The notes: generated from the sequence alone by a model not told the origin. 52,803 nucleotides of DNA from an archaeon CG10_big_fil_rev_8_21_14_0_10_43_11 (GCA_002763265.1 PEZQ01000009.1:1-52803), one strand, 5' to 3'. Counted from the first letter of the stretch, positions 9,495-18,188 are shown. Numbers and translations: made by a program.

Positions 9495-10409
9495 TCAATT
9501 ATTTAAAAAGGTATGGGTAAACAAGAAAGGCACGATTGCTCTATCAAGAGCAAAACTAACACCCTGCTTTGCGCTCGTTGAAAGAAGTGATTCAAGAAGT
9601 GATGCTTGACGCGCATACTCCACAAACTGAATCTTGTTTGCACGGGTAATTGATTTAAGATATGCATCCAGTTCTTTTGAACCGCCAATTTCATCAACAA
9701 AACCCTGCACAACCCCTTCTCTTCCAAGCACGACTGCGCCGGTTTTGGCAAACGCTATTTGCGCGTCTGAAAGGTTTCGCTTTTGTGCCACATCATTCAA
9801 GAAAAGAAAAAGCATTTCATCAATCATTGCCTGCATATCTGCTGCTTCTTTAGCAGTTACCGCTCGAAATGGGGCACCAACATCTTTTTGCTCACCGCTT
9901 ACAACGCGCACGTACGTCACGTTAAAGTCATCAAGCAATCCGCTAAACTCTAAGTAGCCGCCGTTCACGCCAATACTTCCTACTGTGCTCAGTTCGCTTG
10001 CAATAATATAGTCTGAAGACGCAGCAGCCCAGTACGCACCGCTTGCGCCAACCTCTCTAATAATGCTTACAACCGGTTTTCGCACCGCGCTAACCGCACT
10101 TTGCAGTTCATATGACGCAACAGGATAGCCTCCCGGCGAATTAATGTCTAACATGATTGCTTTAATTTCCGGGTCATTGTCAGCCTGCTCAAGGGAAAGA
10201 ATAATGTCGCGAATTGAATTTGTTCCCTGAAGAAAATCTGATTCAAACGCGATAAAACCAGTAACCGGAATATTTGCAACATTTGAAACACCGGCAAGCC
10301 GCTCATATGCTCCGGGAATCAGGCTTGAGAGAAGAACCGTGAGCAATCCTACACCCAGAATAAAAAAGAGGTAGCGCGTAAAATTTCCCATTACTTGTTC
10401 AAAAGACAT
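9495..10409 (-). CDS. sppA: Signal peptide peptidase SppA (peptidase family S49)
   Basis: Membrane-anchored serine protease that degrades cleaved signal peptides. The 304-residue protein has one N-terminal membrane helix (about 12-32). The conserved DINSPGG (88-94) precedes the nucleophile Ser123 in GASGAYWAA. The general-base Lys175 lies in SGEQKDVGAPFR, matching the Ser-Lys dyad of Bacillus-type SppA. VGSIGV is also conserved. It lies 15 bases downstream of the kinase gene on the same strand, so the two are probably cotranscribed. Confidence 0.9.
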   Translation of the reverse strand: MSFEQVMGNFTRYLFFILGVGLLTVLLSSLIPGAYERLAGVSNVANIPVTGFIAFESDFLQGTNSIRDIILSLEQADNDPEIKAIMLDINSPGGYPVASYELQSAVSAVRKPVVSIIREVGASGAYWAAASSDYIIASELSTVGSIGVNGGYLEFSGLLDDFNVTYVRVVSGEQKDVGAPFRAVTAKEAADMQAMIDEMLFLFLNDVAQKRNLSDAQIAFAKTGAVVLGREGVVQGFVDEIGGSKELDAYLKSITRANKIQFVEYARQASLLESLLSTSAKQGVSFALDRAIVPFLFTHTFLNN

Positions 10410-10424
10410 GCTTGCTAAAAAAGG

Positions 10425-10982
10425 TTATTGGTGAAGTGAATCAAACAATGCTTTTGCGCGCGCCTTAAGCTCATCAAATGAACCGTTATTTTCAATGGTA
10501 ATATCTGCAAGGGCTTCGCACGCGTCAAGCAATTGACCGTGGGTTCCCTGGTCTTTGCCATGCTCAATATGCTCAAGTTCACAAAATTCTTCCCACGTTT
10601 GAGGGTCATTTTCTCTTCCACGCGCGTGCATTCGTGAAAAGCGAACGTGCGGGTCTGCGACCACCGTTATGAGCACAAAATCTTTGCCAAACAATTCGCG
10701 AAATGCAAGCACTTCTCCGGGGTTTCTAATTGATTCAACAATGGCGGGAAAAGACAGGGTTTTTGCAAGCATGTCAACAAGAATGCCCGCACCCCCTTCT
10801 TCGCGCAACTGATTACCAAGCGCAATAAGATTATCACGCGTCAACTCTTTTTCACGTTTTCTCAATTCACCGCGCAGCATATCTGAAATTGAATAATCAG
10901 TATACCCATTGTATTCTTTGAGAAACTGTTTGAGTGCGCCCTTGCCAGCACACACTTTTCCCGTAATCCCCACAACCCGCAT
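10425..10982 (-). CDS. P-loop nucleotide kinase (dephospho-CoA kinase/adenylate kinase-like)
   Basis: A 185-residue P-loop kinase. Walker A is GITGKVCAGKG at the extreme N-terminus. A lid-like region with RMHARGREND and a C-terminal ITIENNGSFDEL segment follow, as in dephospho-CoA kinase/AAA_17-type small-molecule kinases. The substrate is unknown. ATG 10982 is chosen because it puts the P-loop strand at the N-terminus; the frame stays open upstream but overlaps the divergent sulfatase-like gene. It precedes sppA in an apparent two-gene operon. Confidence 0.75.
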   Translation of the reverse strand: MRVVGITGKVCAGKGALKQFLKEYNGYTDYSISDMLRGELRKREKELTRDNLIALGNQLREEGGAGILVDMLAKTLSFPAIVESIRNPGEVLAFRELFGKDFVLITVVADPHVRFSRMHARGRENDPQTWEEFCELEHIEHGKDQGTHGQLLDACEALADITIENNGSFDELKARAKALFDSLHQ

Positions 10983-11070
10983 GATGTGCAAGCCCCACAC
11001 ACTTAGGTAAAAAAAAGGTTGTGCTCGTGCAGGTATAGATTTATAGACAAAGCGCGCATAACCTACTACT

Positions 11071-12456
11071 ATGCTTCGCGTGTTCTTCTTGAGCATTCTC
11101 GTGGTTGGCACGCTCCTCTTTATTGCGGGAATGTCCCAACAAAACGAAGTGTGCACAGATTGCAATGTTATTCTCATCTCACTTGATTCAGTGCGAACCG
11201 ACATGGTGGGTGTGTATGGTTCGTTGTGGAATGCAACACCCGCACTTGACGCGTTTTCTAAAGACGCGCTCGTATTTGAGAACGCGTACAGCACAACTTC
11301 GTACACGCTTCCCGCACATGCGAGCATGCTTACCGGCCTCTACCCTTTAACGCATGGCATCTTTCATGACATAACCCAAGAGTGCGAGGGCGTGCAGTGC
11401 GTGCGCGATATACACGACCCCATGATGCAAGATCTACTCAAAAAACAAGGTTATGCTACTGCAGGATTTGTTTCAGGAGCGTATGTTTCAGAAGCATTTG
11501 GCTTTTCCAAAGGCTTTGACACGTACCAAAACCATCTGCAACCCGAGGTTGAACACTTCAACACAATCACGTCACAAATCATAACGCAAAAAGGCATTGA
11601 ATGGATGGACGCGCACAAGAATAGGTCATTCTTTTTGTTTCTTCACTATTTTGACCCGCACTACAACTACCTTGCAAACAAAACCTACCCTCACGACGTC
11701 TTGCCCTCATACGCAGGCGACTTGCAGGCGCTAGACGGTGTTATTAACCGTGACGGAGAATGGACAATCAACAAAACCATAAGCAGTGAAGACAGAGAGT
11801 ATGTATTTGCAAATTATGCAGGAGACCTTGCCTACACTGACGCGTACATAAAACGCGTTATTGAATATCTTAAAGCAGAAGGATTGTATGAAAAGACCAT
11901 ACTTATCATCACGTCAGATCATGGTGACGAATTTTTTGAACACGGTTCAATCGGGCACAAAGGAACGCTCTACGCACCAGTGCACCACATCCCGCTTATT
12001 GTGCGCGTTCCAGGAATTACTGCACGAAGAGTGCGTCAACTCGTGTCACATGTTGATATTTTGCCAACCGTTCTTTTAGCGCTTAACTTTTCAAACACCA
12101 CCCCCATAGAAGGTGTATCGCTTCTCACTCCCCTGCCTGAGAGAATCATTTACCAAGATTATTTGGACAAAAGCGGTGTAAACAATTCAGGAGCGCATTG
12201 GTGTGATGATACCCAGTGTTTTACGTATGTGCACGCAAATGGTTCACAACCAGAACTGTATGACATAACCCGCGACCCGCAGGAATCACAAAACATCTAT
12301 GAAACATCCTTAAACAAAGTGAGCGCGCTCGAACAACACCTTGCAAACCGCAGAGCATCAGTCAACCTCACTGCTATTATTAACCTCACTGATGACGGCA
12401 ATGGCGCGCGTCTTGCAATTCTCCTTGACGAAATGGGCTTCAACCCGCAAGGTTAA
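11071..12456 (+). CDS. Membrane-anchored sulfatase-fold hydrolase/transferase
   Basis: A 461-residue protein of the alkaline phosphatase/sulfatase superfamily with an N-terminal signal anchor (about 3-22), so the catalytic domain is probably extracytoplasmic. Metal-ligand motifs are visible: ISLDSVRTDMVG (Asp39, Asp44) and ITSDHGDEFFEHG. At the nucleophile position the sequence is SYTLPAHAS, with Thr79 in place of the Cys/Ser that becomes formylglycine in true sulfatases. Phospho- or phosphoglycerol-transfer chemistry is therefore as likely as sulfate-ester hydrolysis (inference). A TATA-like box at 11037-11045 suggests a nearly leaderless message. Confidence 0.8.
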   Translation: MLRVFFLSILVVGTLLFIAGMSQQNEVCTDCNVILISLDSVRTDMVGVYGSLWNATPALDAFSKDALVFENAYSTTSYTLPAHASMLTGLYPLTHGIFHDITQECEGVQCVRDIHDPMMQDLLKKQGYATAGFVSGAYVSEAFGFSKGFDTYQNHLQPEVEHFNTITSQIITQKGIEWMDAHKNRSFFLFLHYFDPHYNYLANKTYPHDVLPSYAGDLQALDGVINRDGEWTINKTISSEDREYVFANYAGDLAYTDAYIKRVIEYLKAEGLYEKTILIITSDHGDEFFEHGSIGHKGTLYAPVHHIPLIVRVPGITARRVRQLVSHVDILPTVLLALNFSNTTPIEGVSLLTPLPERIIYQDYLDKSGVNNSGAHWCDDTQCFTYVHANGSQPELYDITRDPQESQNIYETSLNKVSALEQHLANRRASVNLTAIINLTDDGNGARLAILLDEMGFNPQG

Positions 12457-12489
12457 CCTTTAAAAATGAGCGTGTCATGCTCTAGAATC

Positions 12490-14019
12490 ATGAACGCAAC
12501 CCAGCTTTTGCTCCACAACATCCGCATTGGCAGCATACAAACGCGCGACGAACTAGACCGGGCTAAAAAGCGTGTTGGAAAACAGTTCGGGCTAAGCAAC
12601 ATGGTTGCAAACAGTGACATCATTGCACTCATGAGCGATAATGAGCTTGACCGGTTTCGCGCGCTCCTGCAGCGAAAACCGTCACGAAAAGCAAGCGGGG
12701 TGAGCGTAGTCGCGGTCATGACAAAACCCTCCCGTTGCCCGCATGGTCGTTGCACCTTTTGTCCTGGCGGAGAAAAAAGTGTGTTTGGAGACGTTCCCCA
12801 ATCTTACACCGGCAAAGAACCGGCAAGCATGCGCGGCGCACAACACCACTACGACCCGTATGCGCAAGTGTTTAGCAGGCTCAAACAGTACTATGATGTT
12901 GGTCACGTGCCAAGCAAAATTGAACTTATCATTATGGGCGGCACGTTTCTCAGTTATGAAGATGACTATAAGCAAGAATTTATCACACGCTGTTTTCAGG
13001 CACTTAATGAGTTTCCTCACAAACAAGAAAATAAACGACCCAGTCTTGAGAACGTGCAATTAGCAAATGAAACAGCAAAGCACCGGTGTGTTTCGTTAGT
13101 GGTTGAAACAAAGCCCGACTGGCTTGATGTTGAGGAAGTCATGCGCTATGGCGCAACGCGTGTTGAAATCGGCGTGCAATGCCTGCGCAATGACGTACTC
13201 AAAAGCACGCAGCGCGGCCATGACCTTAACGACGTGTGGGAAGCAACAAAAAAACTCAAAGATGCAGGACTCAAATGCGATTACCATATGATGCTCAAAC
13301 TGCCGGGCATGAGCAAAGATGAAGATATCATGCAATTCAAAACCTTATTTGAAGATGAACGCTACCAACCAGACGGCTTGAAAATGTATCCAACACTGGT
13401 TATTAGAGGAACTGTTCTCTACAAGCTCTTTGAGCAGGGCAGGTATGAACCTGCTGATGACGCGTATGTTATTGACGTGTTGAGCAAGGCAAAAACATTT
13501 CTTCCCGAATACGTGCGCGTCAAACGCATCATGCGTGACATTCCAACAACACAAGTGTTTAAAGGACCGCGCGCGGGAAATATTCGCGAACAAATCTGGA
13601 AACGAATGAAAACCCCCTGCAGGTGCATTCGCTGCAGGGAGATTGGCAGAAATACAACCCACACTATCGTGCCTGAGCTTCGTGTCAAAAGCTATGCAGC
13701 AAGTGGGGGCACTGACTATTTTATTAGCATTAATGACAAAGCATCTGATTCACTTATTGGATTCGCGCGGCTTCGCATTAGTCCTGCGGGCGCGTTTATT
13801 CGCGAACTGCACGTGTACGGCTCACAAACACCTGTAGGAGATGAGGGTGTTGCATTCCAACACAAAGGTTTTGGAAAACAGCTTATGGCTAAAGCTGAAG
13901 AGCTTGCAAAAAAGAATAGTGCAAAAAAGCTTCGCGTTGTATCAGGCGTTGGCGTGCGCGAGTATTACCGCACGCTTGGCTATACGCGTGATGGACCCTA
14001 CATGACTAAATATTTCTAA
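12490..14019 (+). CDS. elp3: tRNA uridine(34) carboxymethyl-modifying enzyme Elp3
   Basis: Radical-SAM/GNAT enzyme that installs the cm5 group at wobble U34; archaeal Elp3 acts without the rest of Elongator. The 509-residue protein has the radical SAM cluster Cys83-x4-Cys88-x2-Cys91 (CPHGRCTFC) in the central domain. The zinc-binding CRCIRCREIG and a C-terminal acetyltransferase domain (HKGFGKQLM, acetyl-CoA loop) follow. ATG 12490 is about 27 bases after TTTAAAAAT and fits the N-terminus of homologues; ATG 12466 is an alternative eight codons longer. Confidence 0.94.
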   Translation: MNATQLLLHNIRIGSIQTRDELDRAKKRVGKQFGLSNMVANSDIIALMSDNELDRFRALLQRKPSRKASGVSVVAVMTKPSRCPHGRCTFCPGGEKSVFGDVPQSYTGKEPASMRGAQHHYDPYAQVFSRLKQYYDVGHVPSKIELIIMGGTFLSYEDDYKQEFITRCFQALNEFPHKQENKRPSLENVQLANETAKHRCVSLVVETKPDWLDVEEVMRYGATRVEIGVQCLRNDVLKSTQRGHDLNDVWEATKKLKDAGLKCDYHMMLKLPGMSKDEDIMQFKTLFEDERYQPDGLKMYPTLVIRGTVLYKLFEQGRYEPADDAYVIDVLSKAKTFLPEYVRVKRIMRDIPTTQVFKGPRAGNIREQIWKRMKTPCRCIRCREIGRNTTHTIVPELRVKSYAASGGTDYFISINDKASDSLIGFARLRISPAGAFIRELHVYGSQTPVGDEGVAFQHKGFGKQLMAKAEELAKKNSAKKLRVVSGVGVREYYRTLGYTRDGPYMTKYF

Positions 14020-14072
14020 ATCAGATGTTTTTATCTAAAGATTTAAATATTCATCTTGTTGATTCCGCGAGT

Positions 14073-14507
14073 ATGAGCATGTATCCTGTTGTAAATGATG
14101 ATTACCTCAATGGCTGGCGCAGTCTTGAGTCAATTACCTTTGACCCGGATAAAATGCACATAGAAAGCGTTAAGATGCAGACGCTCAAGACTAGTTATCC
14201 TTACGCACTTATTGATTCAATCATTGGACTCGTTGAAGATGAAGTTATCTGGAATATGACTCATGGGTATTTGCATAATTTCTGGATTGCAAACGTACTC
14301 AAACAAGAGACTGCATACGAACCAACAAATAAGAGAGAAAAACAAATAATTGCCAGAGAAAAGCAAGCATCATTTTTTGAGGATGCTATTCACTTTTTAA
14401 AACTTGCACATTACATTAAAAGCGTCCCTCCAGAAAAACGTAATGATGCACTTGCAATGCTTGCGATTGCTCAAAACGAGTATTGGACAAAAGCAACATT
14501 CTTCTAA
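14073..14507 (+). CDS. Hypothetical protein
   Basis: A 144-residue protein not recognised, predicted mainly alpha-helical (LIDSIIGLVEDEVIWNMTHG; EKRNDALAMLAIAQNEY) with no membrane segment or signal peptide. The start is ATG 14073 because ATTTAAATAT (14041-14050) lies about 25 bases upstream, giving a leaderless message. The in-frame ATG at 14025 would lie upstream of that box. It stops 12 bases before the arginase-like gene, so a shared transcript and possibly a shared role are likely. Confidence 0.65.
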   Translation: MSMYPVVNDDYLNGWRSLESITFDPDKMHIESVKMQTLKTSYPYALIDSIIGLVEDEVIWNMTHGYLHNFWIANVLKQETAYEPTNKREKQIIAREKQASFFEDAIHFLKLAHYIKSVPPEKRNDALAMLAIAQNEYWTKATFF

Positions 14508-14518
14508 GGCGAGCAACC

Positions 14519-15295
14519 ATGCATAAGTACCTTCTCAAAAGCAGCGATTCAATGGAGAAATTGAGCGCAGACTTTCCTCGACTCACTCCTGTTGATGTGA
14601 AACAAACACCTTTCACGTTCATACGCATGATTGACCAATGGGGTGACCTTGCCTGCGTGGAAGACGGGTATGACATGATTGCGCATGAGGACATGGGTTT
14701 TATAAAACGCCTTGAGCAGCCATTTCTCATTTTTACCGGCACAAACTGGCTGCACAACGTGACTGCATATTATGTTTGGGAAGTGTATAAAAAACAACAG
14801 GATTTTGACCTTATCGTATTTGACGCGCACCTTGACCTTATGAGTGCAGGAGACCACGCTCCTGATGACATGATAGAGTATCACAACTACATGAAATCGC
14901 TTCTTATTGCCGTTGGAAAAGACGTGAATGCGTTTAATATTGGTTCTGCTTATAATCAGGGCTCACTGTATCGCAAAGGAGATTGCTTTAAAAGAGAGTC
15001 TCCTCTTGGTTTTGAACACACCTACTTTGTGAATATAACCCTCGATGATATTCTTGAAAAAAGCAAGAAAAAAGTCTATGTCTCAATTGACCTTGACTGT
15101 TTGTGGGGTTTTCCAACAGACGCGAGCAGCGGCAGGATGACTAAAAAAACACTCCAAGAACACGCCACGCGCATTAGCCATGAAAAAGAGCTTGTGGGAG
15201 TTGATGTGTGTGGCATTCAGGGAATGTACCGTACCAAGCACAACGGCTACGTCTCAGGAAAAGAAATTATTCCCCAACTTTTAGCCTGTTTCTAG
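14519..15295 (+). CDS. Arginase/agmatinase-superfamily protein (divergent ureohydrolase fold)
   Basis: A 258-residue protein carrying two hallmark metal-binding motifs of the ureohydrolase superfamily: FDAHLDLM (101-108, for DAHxD) and VSIDLDCLW (188-196, for SxDxDxxDP). The usual N-terminal GGDHS motif is not obvious; GTNWLHN (74-80) sits where it would be expected. A binuclear manganese hydrolase is plausible, but agmatinase or arginase activity is only inferred. Agmatine could come from the arginine decarboxylase encoded at 46464. ATG 14519 has GGCGAG upstream and follows the previous gene by 12 bases. Confidence 0.68.
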   Translation: MHKYLLKSSDSMEKLSADFPRLTPVDVKQTPFTFIRMIDQWGDLACVEDGYDMIAHEDMGFIKRLEQPFLIFTGTNWLHNVTAYYVWEVYKKQQDFDLIVFDAHLDLMSAGDHAPDDMIEYHNYMKSLLIAVGKDVNAFNIGSAYNQGSLYRKGDCFKRESPLGFEHTYFVNITLDDILEKSKKKVYVSIDLDCLWGFPTDASSGRMTKKTLQEHATRISHEKELVGVDVCGIQGMYRTKHNGYVSGKEIIPQLLACF

Positions 15296-15361
15296 TGCAG
15301 AGCAAAAATACCAAAACCTTAAAAACTGCTTGTGCACTTCTAAAAACACACCACTATTAAT

Positions 15362-15434
15362 AGCCCCGTAGTGTAGTGGCCAAGCATGCGAGGCTTTGAA
15401 CCTCGTGACCCAGGTTCGAATCCTGGCGGGGCTA
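15362..15434 (+). tRNA. tRNA-Gln, anticodon TTG
   Basis: A 73-nt cloverleaf. The acceptor stem AGCCCCG pairs with CGGGGCT, followed by discriminator A. The anticodon stem CGAGG/CCTCG encloses loop CTTTGAA, so the anticodon is TTG (Gln). The T arm is CCAGG-TTCGAAT-CCTGG. CCA is not encoded and no intron is seen. TATA-like ACCTTAAAAAC lies about 40 bases upstream. This tRNA is the expected substrate of GltX (misacylation) and GatDE (amidation). Confidence 0.97.
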
Positions 15435-15481
15435 TATCCATTCAACTGATAATAGCGGGTCACTCGCAAAGGACTTTGATG

Positions 15482-16216
15482 TCATTTTATATTAAATGCT
15501 TTTAGAATTCTTTTTTTGCACGTATCAAAGTTATCGTAAATATTTGTTAATCTTTTTATTTCTTCATTATAGATGCTTTTTTTCTCTTCTAGTTTTTCTT
15601 TAAATTCTTTTTTGTTAAATTTCTTATTATATGTTTTTAATTTCTTATTTATTAGTTCAAAATCTATTTTCGCCCCATTTAGTAATAATTCATTCAAGTC
15701 ATATACATCTCTTGCTTTGTACCTCGTGATTATTGCTCTTACTTTTTCTGACAATATTTCTTCTTCGTTGAGTGCCAACAAGAAATATTGTGGCAAATCT
15801 TTATATATGGGTCTTATTATTTTTTTTAGCAATGCATTATATGTGTCGTGTTCTCTGAAGTCAAAAGATATTTTACAGAGTGATTGTTTAGAGCCATCAT
15901 ATAATATTCCTTGAAATTGCACACTGAAACTTGTTCCGAATCTTGTTTTATGGCGGTCTATGATTTTTGTTTTAAAGACGGTTTCTATGAATTTTATTAT
16001 TGTATTAATGTCTAAACTAACATAATTAAAGTCTAAGTCTTCCGAGAATCTTTTTATTCCGTAGCATTTTTGCAGGCAAGTTCCTCCTTTAAAGTATATT
16101 GTATTAAATTTTTCAAATAGTTTTGCAAGAATAAGATGCTGGTAGTAATCTAATTCTAATTGTGCTAAATTATAATTTAGTTTTGCAGAATATGTTTTTA
16201 GTTCATTTTTTTCCAT
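15482..16216 (-). CDS. abiEii: AbiEii-type nucleotidyltransferase toxin
   Basis: A 244-residue protein of the AbiEii/AbiGii nucleotidyltransferase family, the toxin half of type IV AbiE systems. The signature KGGTCLQKCYGIKRFSEDLDF (43-63) holds the GG(T) motif and the ED-x-D metal site. The later segment SEKVRAIITRYKARDVYDL is also typical of the family. It is far more AT-rich than its neighbours, pointing to horizontal acquisition. The ATG directly abuts the stop of the upstream antitoxin gene, preceded by GAGG. It ends 47 bases from tRNA-Gln. Confidence 0.88.
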   Translation of the reverse strand: MEKNELKTYSAKLNYNLAQLELDYYQHLILAKLFEKFNTIYFKGGTCLQKCYGIKRFSEDLDFNYVSLDINTIIKFIETVFKTKIIDRHKTRFGTSFSVQFQGILYDGSKQSLCKISFDFREHDTYNALLKKIIRPIYKDLPQYFLLALNEEEILSEKVRAIITRYKARDVYDLNELLLNGAKIDFELINKKLKTYNKKFNKKEFKEKLEEKKSIYNEEIKRLTNIYDNFDTCKKRILKAFNIK

Positions 16217-16927
16217 TTATAATTCCTCATTTATTATAAGTTTCCATTCAGTGTTTTTTATTCCTTTATTACTTAAATTTTTGTTTAATTTTTCATATTT
16301 ATTGTTTATTTTCAGTTTTTTTATTTCTATTCCACATAATTCTAGCAAATATCCAGTTCTTTTGTTAAGTGTTGAAGAATTAATCATTCTGAGATATTCG
16401 CTTATCAAATCTATATTTAATATCTCTTTATATTTTTTTATTAAATCAACAACATCTGTTAAATAGACTTTTGAAGAAAAATATATACAATCAATTATAG
16501 TCTTTTCAATAGAAGATATAAACACATCTGTGTTGTTTATTTTAATTTTTTCATAGCCAAAAAACATTTCTTTTTTTACTTTGTGAAATTGAATTTTTAT
16601 TTCTTTAATTTTTTGGTTTTTTAATATATTTTTTGTTATAAGGTCAAGGTTGTTGTATCTTTGCGTTGTACTTTCATAATACTCCAATGCGGAATGAAGT
16701 GCTATGTATGATTCTTTGTAGATATTTTGTAGTAAAAACTTATTTTCAATAGCATTTATTGAATAATAGCCTTTTTTTAACCTGAAAATTTTCTTTTGCT
16801 TAGCTAATAAGTTTAGCTTAGTTTTTATAACTGTATTTGATTGACCGGTTATTTTTATAACATCATTTATTGTAAATATTTCTAGTTGAAGTTCTTGCAA
16901 TTTTTGTTGAAGAAATATATAGTTCAT
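16217..16927 (-). CDS. abiEi: AbiEi-type antitoxin / HTH regulator
   Basis: A 236-residue protein. Residues 15-60 form a winged helix (NDVIKITGQSNTVIKTKLNL, then KKIFRLKKGYYSI). The C-terminal domain carries ISSIEKTIIDCIYF, typical of AbiEi antitoxin-type regulators. It lies directly upstream of and abuts abiEii, the canonical order. Known AbiEi proteins repress their own operon and block the toxin; the palindromic GTTATATAAC (16953-16962), about 30 bases before the ATG, is the likely promoter. Extreme AT bias suggests transfer. Confidence 0.82.
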   Translation of the reverse strand: MNYIFLQQKLQELQLEIFTINDVIKITGQSNTVIKTKLNLLAKQKKIFRLKKGYYSINAIENKFLLQNIYKESYIALHSALEYYESTTQRYNNLDLITKNILKNQKIKEIKIQFHKVKKEMFFGYEKIKINNTDVFISSIEKTIIDCIYFSSKVYLTDVVDLIKKYKEILNIDLISEYLRMINSSTLNKRTGYLLELCGIEIKKLKINNKYEKLNKNLSNKGIKNTEWKLIINEEL

Positions 16928-17106
16928 ACTTCTGTGGTTAAAGTGGAACGTAGTTATATAACTTTTGTTTATTTAAAGTAATTAATAATAGTTACTTTAA
17001 GATAATGAAAGTTATAATTTGTGTAAATTAACTATTTTTATAAAATTAACGTAAAATATGTTAATTAATAACCATGTACATATCATTCTCCGAACTGATT
17101 ATTTAA
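16928..17106. other. AT-rich intergenic region upstream of the abiE operon
   Basis: No gene is visible. The stretch is extremely AT-rich, with repeated TTAATTAATAA-like segments, including TTAATTAATAA near 17060. It contains the abiE promoter candidate GTTATATAAC at 16953-16962. It probably marks the outer border of the acquired segment. Confidence 0.5.
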
Positions 17107-17208
17107 ATGATGATAACTCGGGCGGGACTACTTATCTTTTGGGATAGCCTGAGAATTGGGATTGGCACAACACCAAATCGTGATAAAAAGGCAGAGAATG
17201 CTCTCTAA
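17107..17208 (+). CDS. Possible 33-residue leader or small protein
   Basis: A short open frame, MMITRAGLLIFWDSLRIG and onward, ends in TAA that overlaps the ATG of the next gene (TAATG). The stop-start overlap suggests translational coupling. The peptide has no recognised domain. ATTTAAAT sits immediately at its start, so transcription might begin inside it and the frame could be chance. Kept at low confidence. Confidence 0.25.
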   Translation: MMITRAGLLIFWDSLRIGIGTTPNRDKKAENAL

Positions 17209-17594
17209 TGGGTTTCTGTTTATTTTGCGCACTATCAGCGTCCACATTTAAAAATACACCGTGTTCTAATGACTGCGTGGTTGAAAGCATTTACCTCATT
17301 GCAACAGTACTTGGCGTTTTTGACCTTGTAATGGCGATTGCAACCGTGGTTCTGGCCTTTAAACTGCTTGGGCGAGCACGATTCGGCAGCAGACGCGTGA
17401 TTCTCTGGATAACCCTTTCTATTCTTACGCAAACCGCGCTTGTAGTACAATACTTTCTTCTTGGCGTGCTCAACCTCAGAAATGGTGTAGGAACAAGTGT
17501 TCAAATCTTTAACGTGAGCATTCTCCTCTTTGTATCCTTGTTTAGTAATTTCATGGCAGTTTTTGACATGCTCACACCAATAAAACAAAGTTAA
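17208..17594 (+). CDS. Small membrane protein of unknown function
   Basis: A 128-residue protein not recognised. Three hydrophobic helices are clear (about 26-50, 62-88, 98-122), with two short basic stretches (GRARFGSRR) between helices 1 and 2. Cysteines in the N-terminal segment (CLFCALSAS, NTPCSNDC) could form disulfides or bind metal. It lies between the AbiE region and the tfe gene, tail to tail with tfe across 14 bases. Base composition is like the core genome, not the AbiE island. Confidence 0.65.
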   Translation: MGFCLFCALSASTFKNTPCSNDCVVESIYLIATVLGVFDLVMAIATVVLAFKLLGRARFGSRRVILWITLSILTQTALVVQYFLLGVLNLRNGVGTSVQIFNVSILLFVSLFSNFMAVFDMLTPIKQS

Positions 17595-17608
17595 AATCCA
17601 CGGGGGGC

Positions 17609-18142
17609 TTAGGAAGCAAGTTTTTTAAGCTCGCGAATTTCGCGCTTGAGCGTGTTAAGTATTGAGCGTGACACGCCTGATTTCTTTTTCTCAAGCAAGT
17701 TAAGCGTTGAGCGACAGTTCTCGCACATGAAATTCATATTAAATGCTTCTTCAAAAGGGTATTTCTCAGCGCATGAGGGGCACGCATAGTACTGCACATC
17801 AGAGTTCTGTTCCTGTTTCTCTTCAATCTCGCTTAGAACGCTTTCTTTTTCTCTAAGAATTGTTTCAATCAGTTTCTCAGGAAAGAATTTCCAATGATAA
17901 ATATACCAACCCTTGTTTGCATCGCGAATGCGATGATAATTCACCAGGTTTTTTGAGTAGAACTTGTAGAGAATGCTGCGCAACTGGTTAATGTTTATGT
18001 GCGTGTCATCAGCAATCTCGTACTCGCTTTTTGCGCGAGTTGACGGCAAAGCTCGTGCTGCCTTGTATCCGGGTTCACCCACAAAACTGAGCAGGTAGTC
18101 GCGGACGGTTTCATTGGTAAATATCTCTTTTTTTGATGCCAT
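17609..18142 (-). CDS. tfe: Transcription initiation factor E subunit alpha (TFE)
   Basis: Archaeal TFE-alpha assists promoter opening by RNA polymerase with TBP and TFB. The 177-residue protein has an N-terminal winged helix (about 1-95) with YEIADDTHININQLRSILYK. A zinc ribbon follows, Cys121-x2-Cys124 (CPSC) and Cys140-x2-Cys143 (CENC), with a basic C-terminal helix. Length matches the family. It runs in the same direction as the upstream site-2 protease gene, 46 bases away. Confidence 0.93.
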   Translation of the reverse strand: MASKKEIFTNETVRDYLLSFVGEPGYKAARALPSTRAKSEYEIADDTHININQLRSILYKFYSKNLVNYHRIRDANKGWYIYHWKFFPEKLIETILREKESVLSEIEEKQEQNSDVQYYACPSCAEKYPFEEAFNMNFMCENCRSTLNLLEKKKSGVSRSILNTLKREIRELKKLAS

Positions 18143-18188
18143 TCAACGAGCCACAATCTTATTAGTTACTGCGAAATAATAAAAAGGT

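Noticed and set aside
11071-12456. Calling this gene an arylsulfatase
   Set aside because: The formylglycine-forming Cys/Ser is replaced by Thr, so the specific name is not supported.
12682-13059. Long antisense open frames inside elp3, valS, ppsA and other genes
   Set aside because: They are frame shadows of clearly identified genes, lack ribosome-binding or TATA signals and show no protein-like motifs.
17118-17133. GGGCGGGACTA resembling the tRNA-Gln 3' end (TGGCGGGGCTA), as a second attachment site bounding the AbiE island
   Set aside because: The match is only about 10 bases with mismatches and lacks the adjacent T-arm sequence, so chance is likely.
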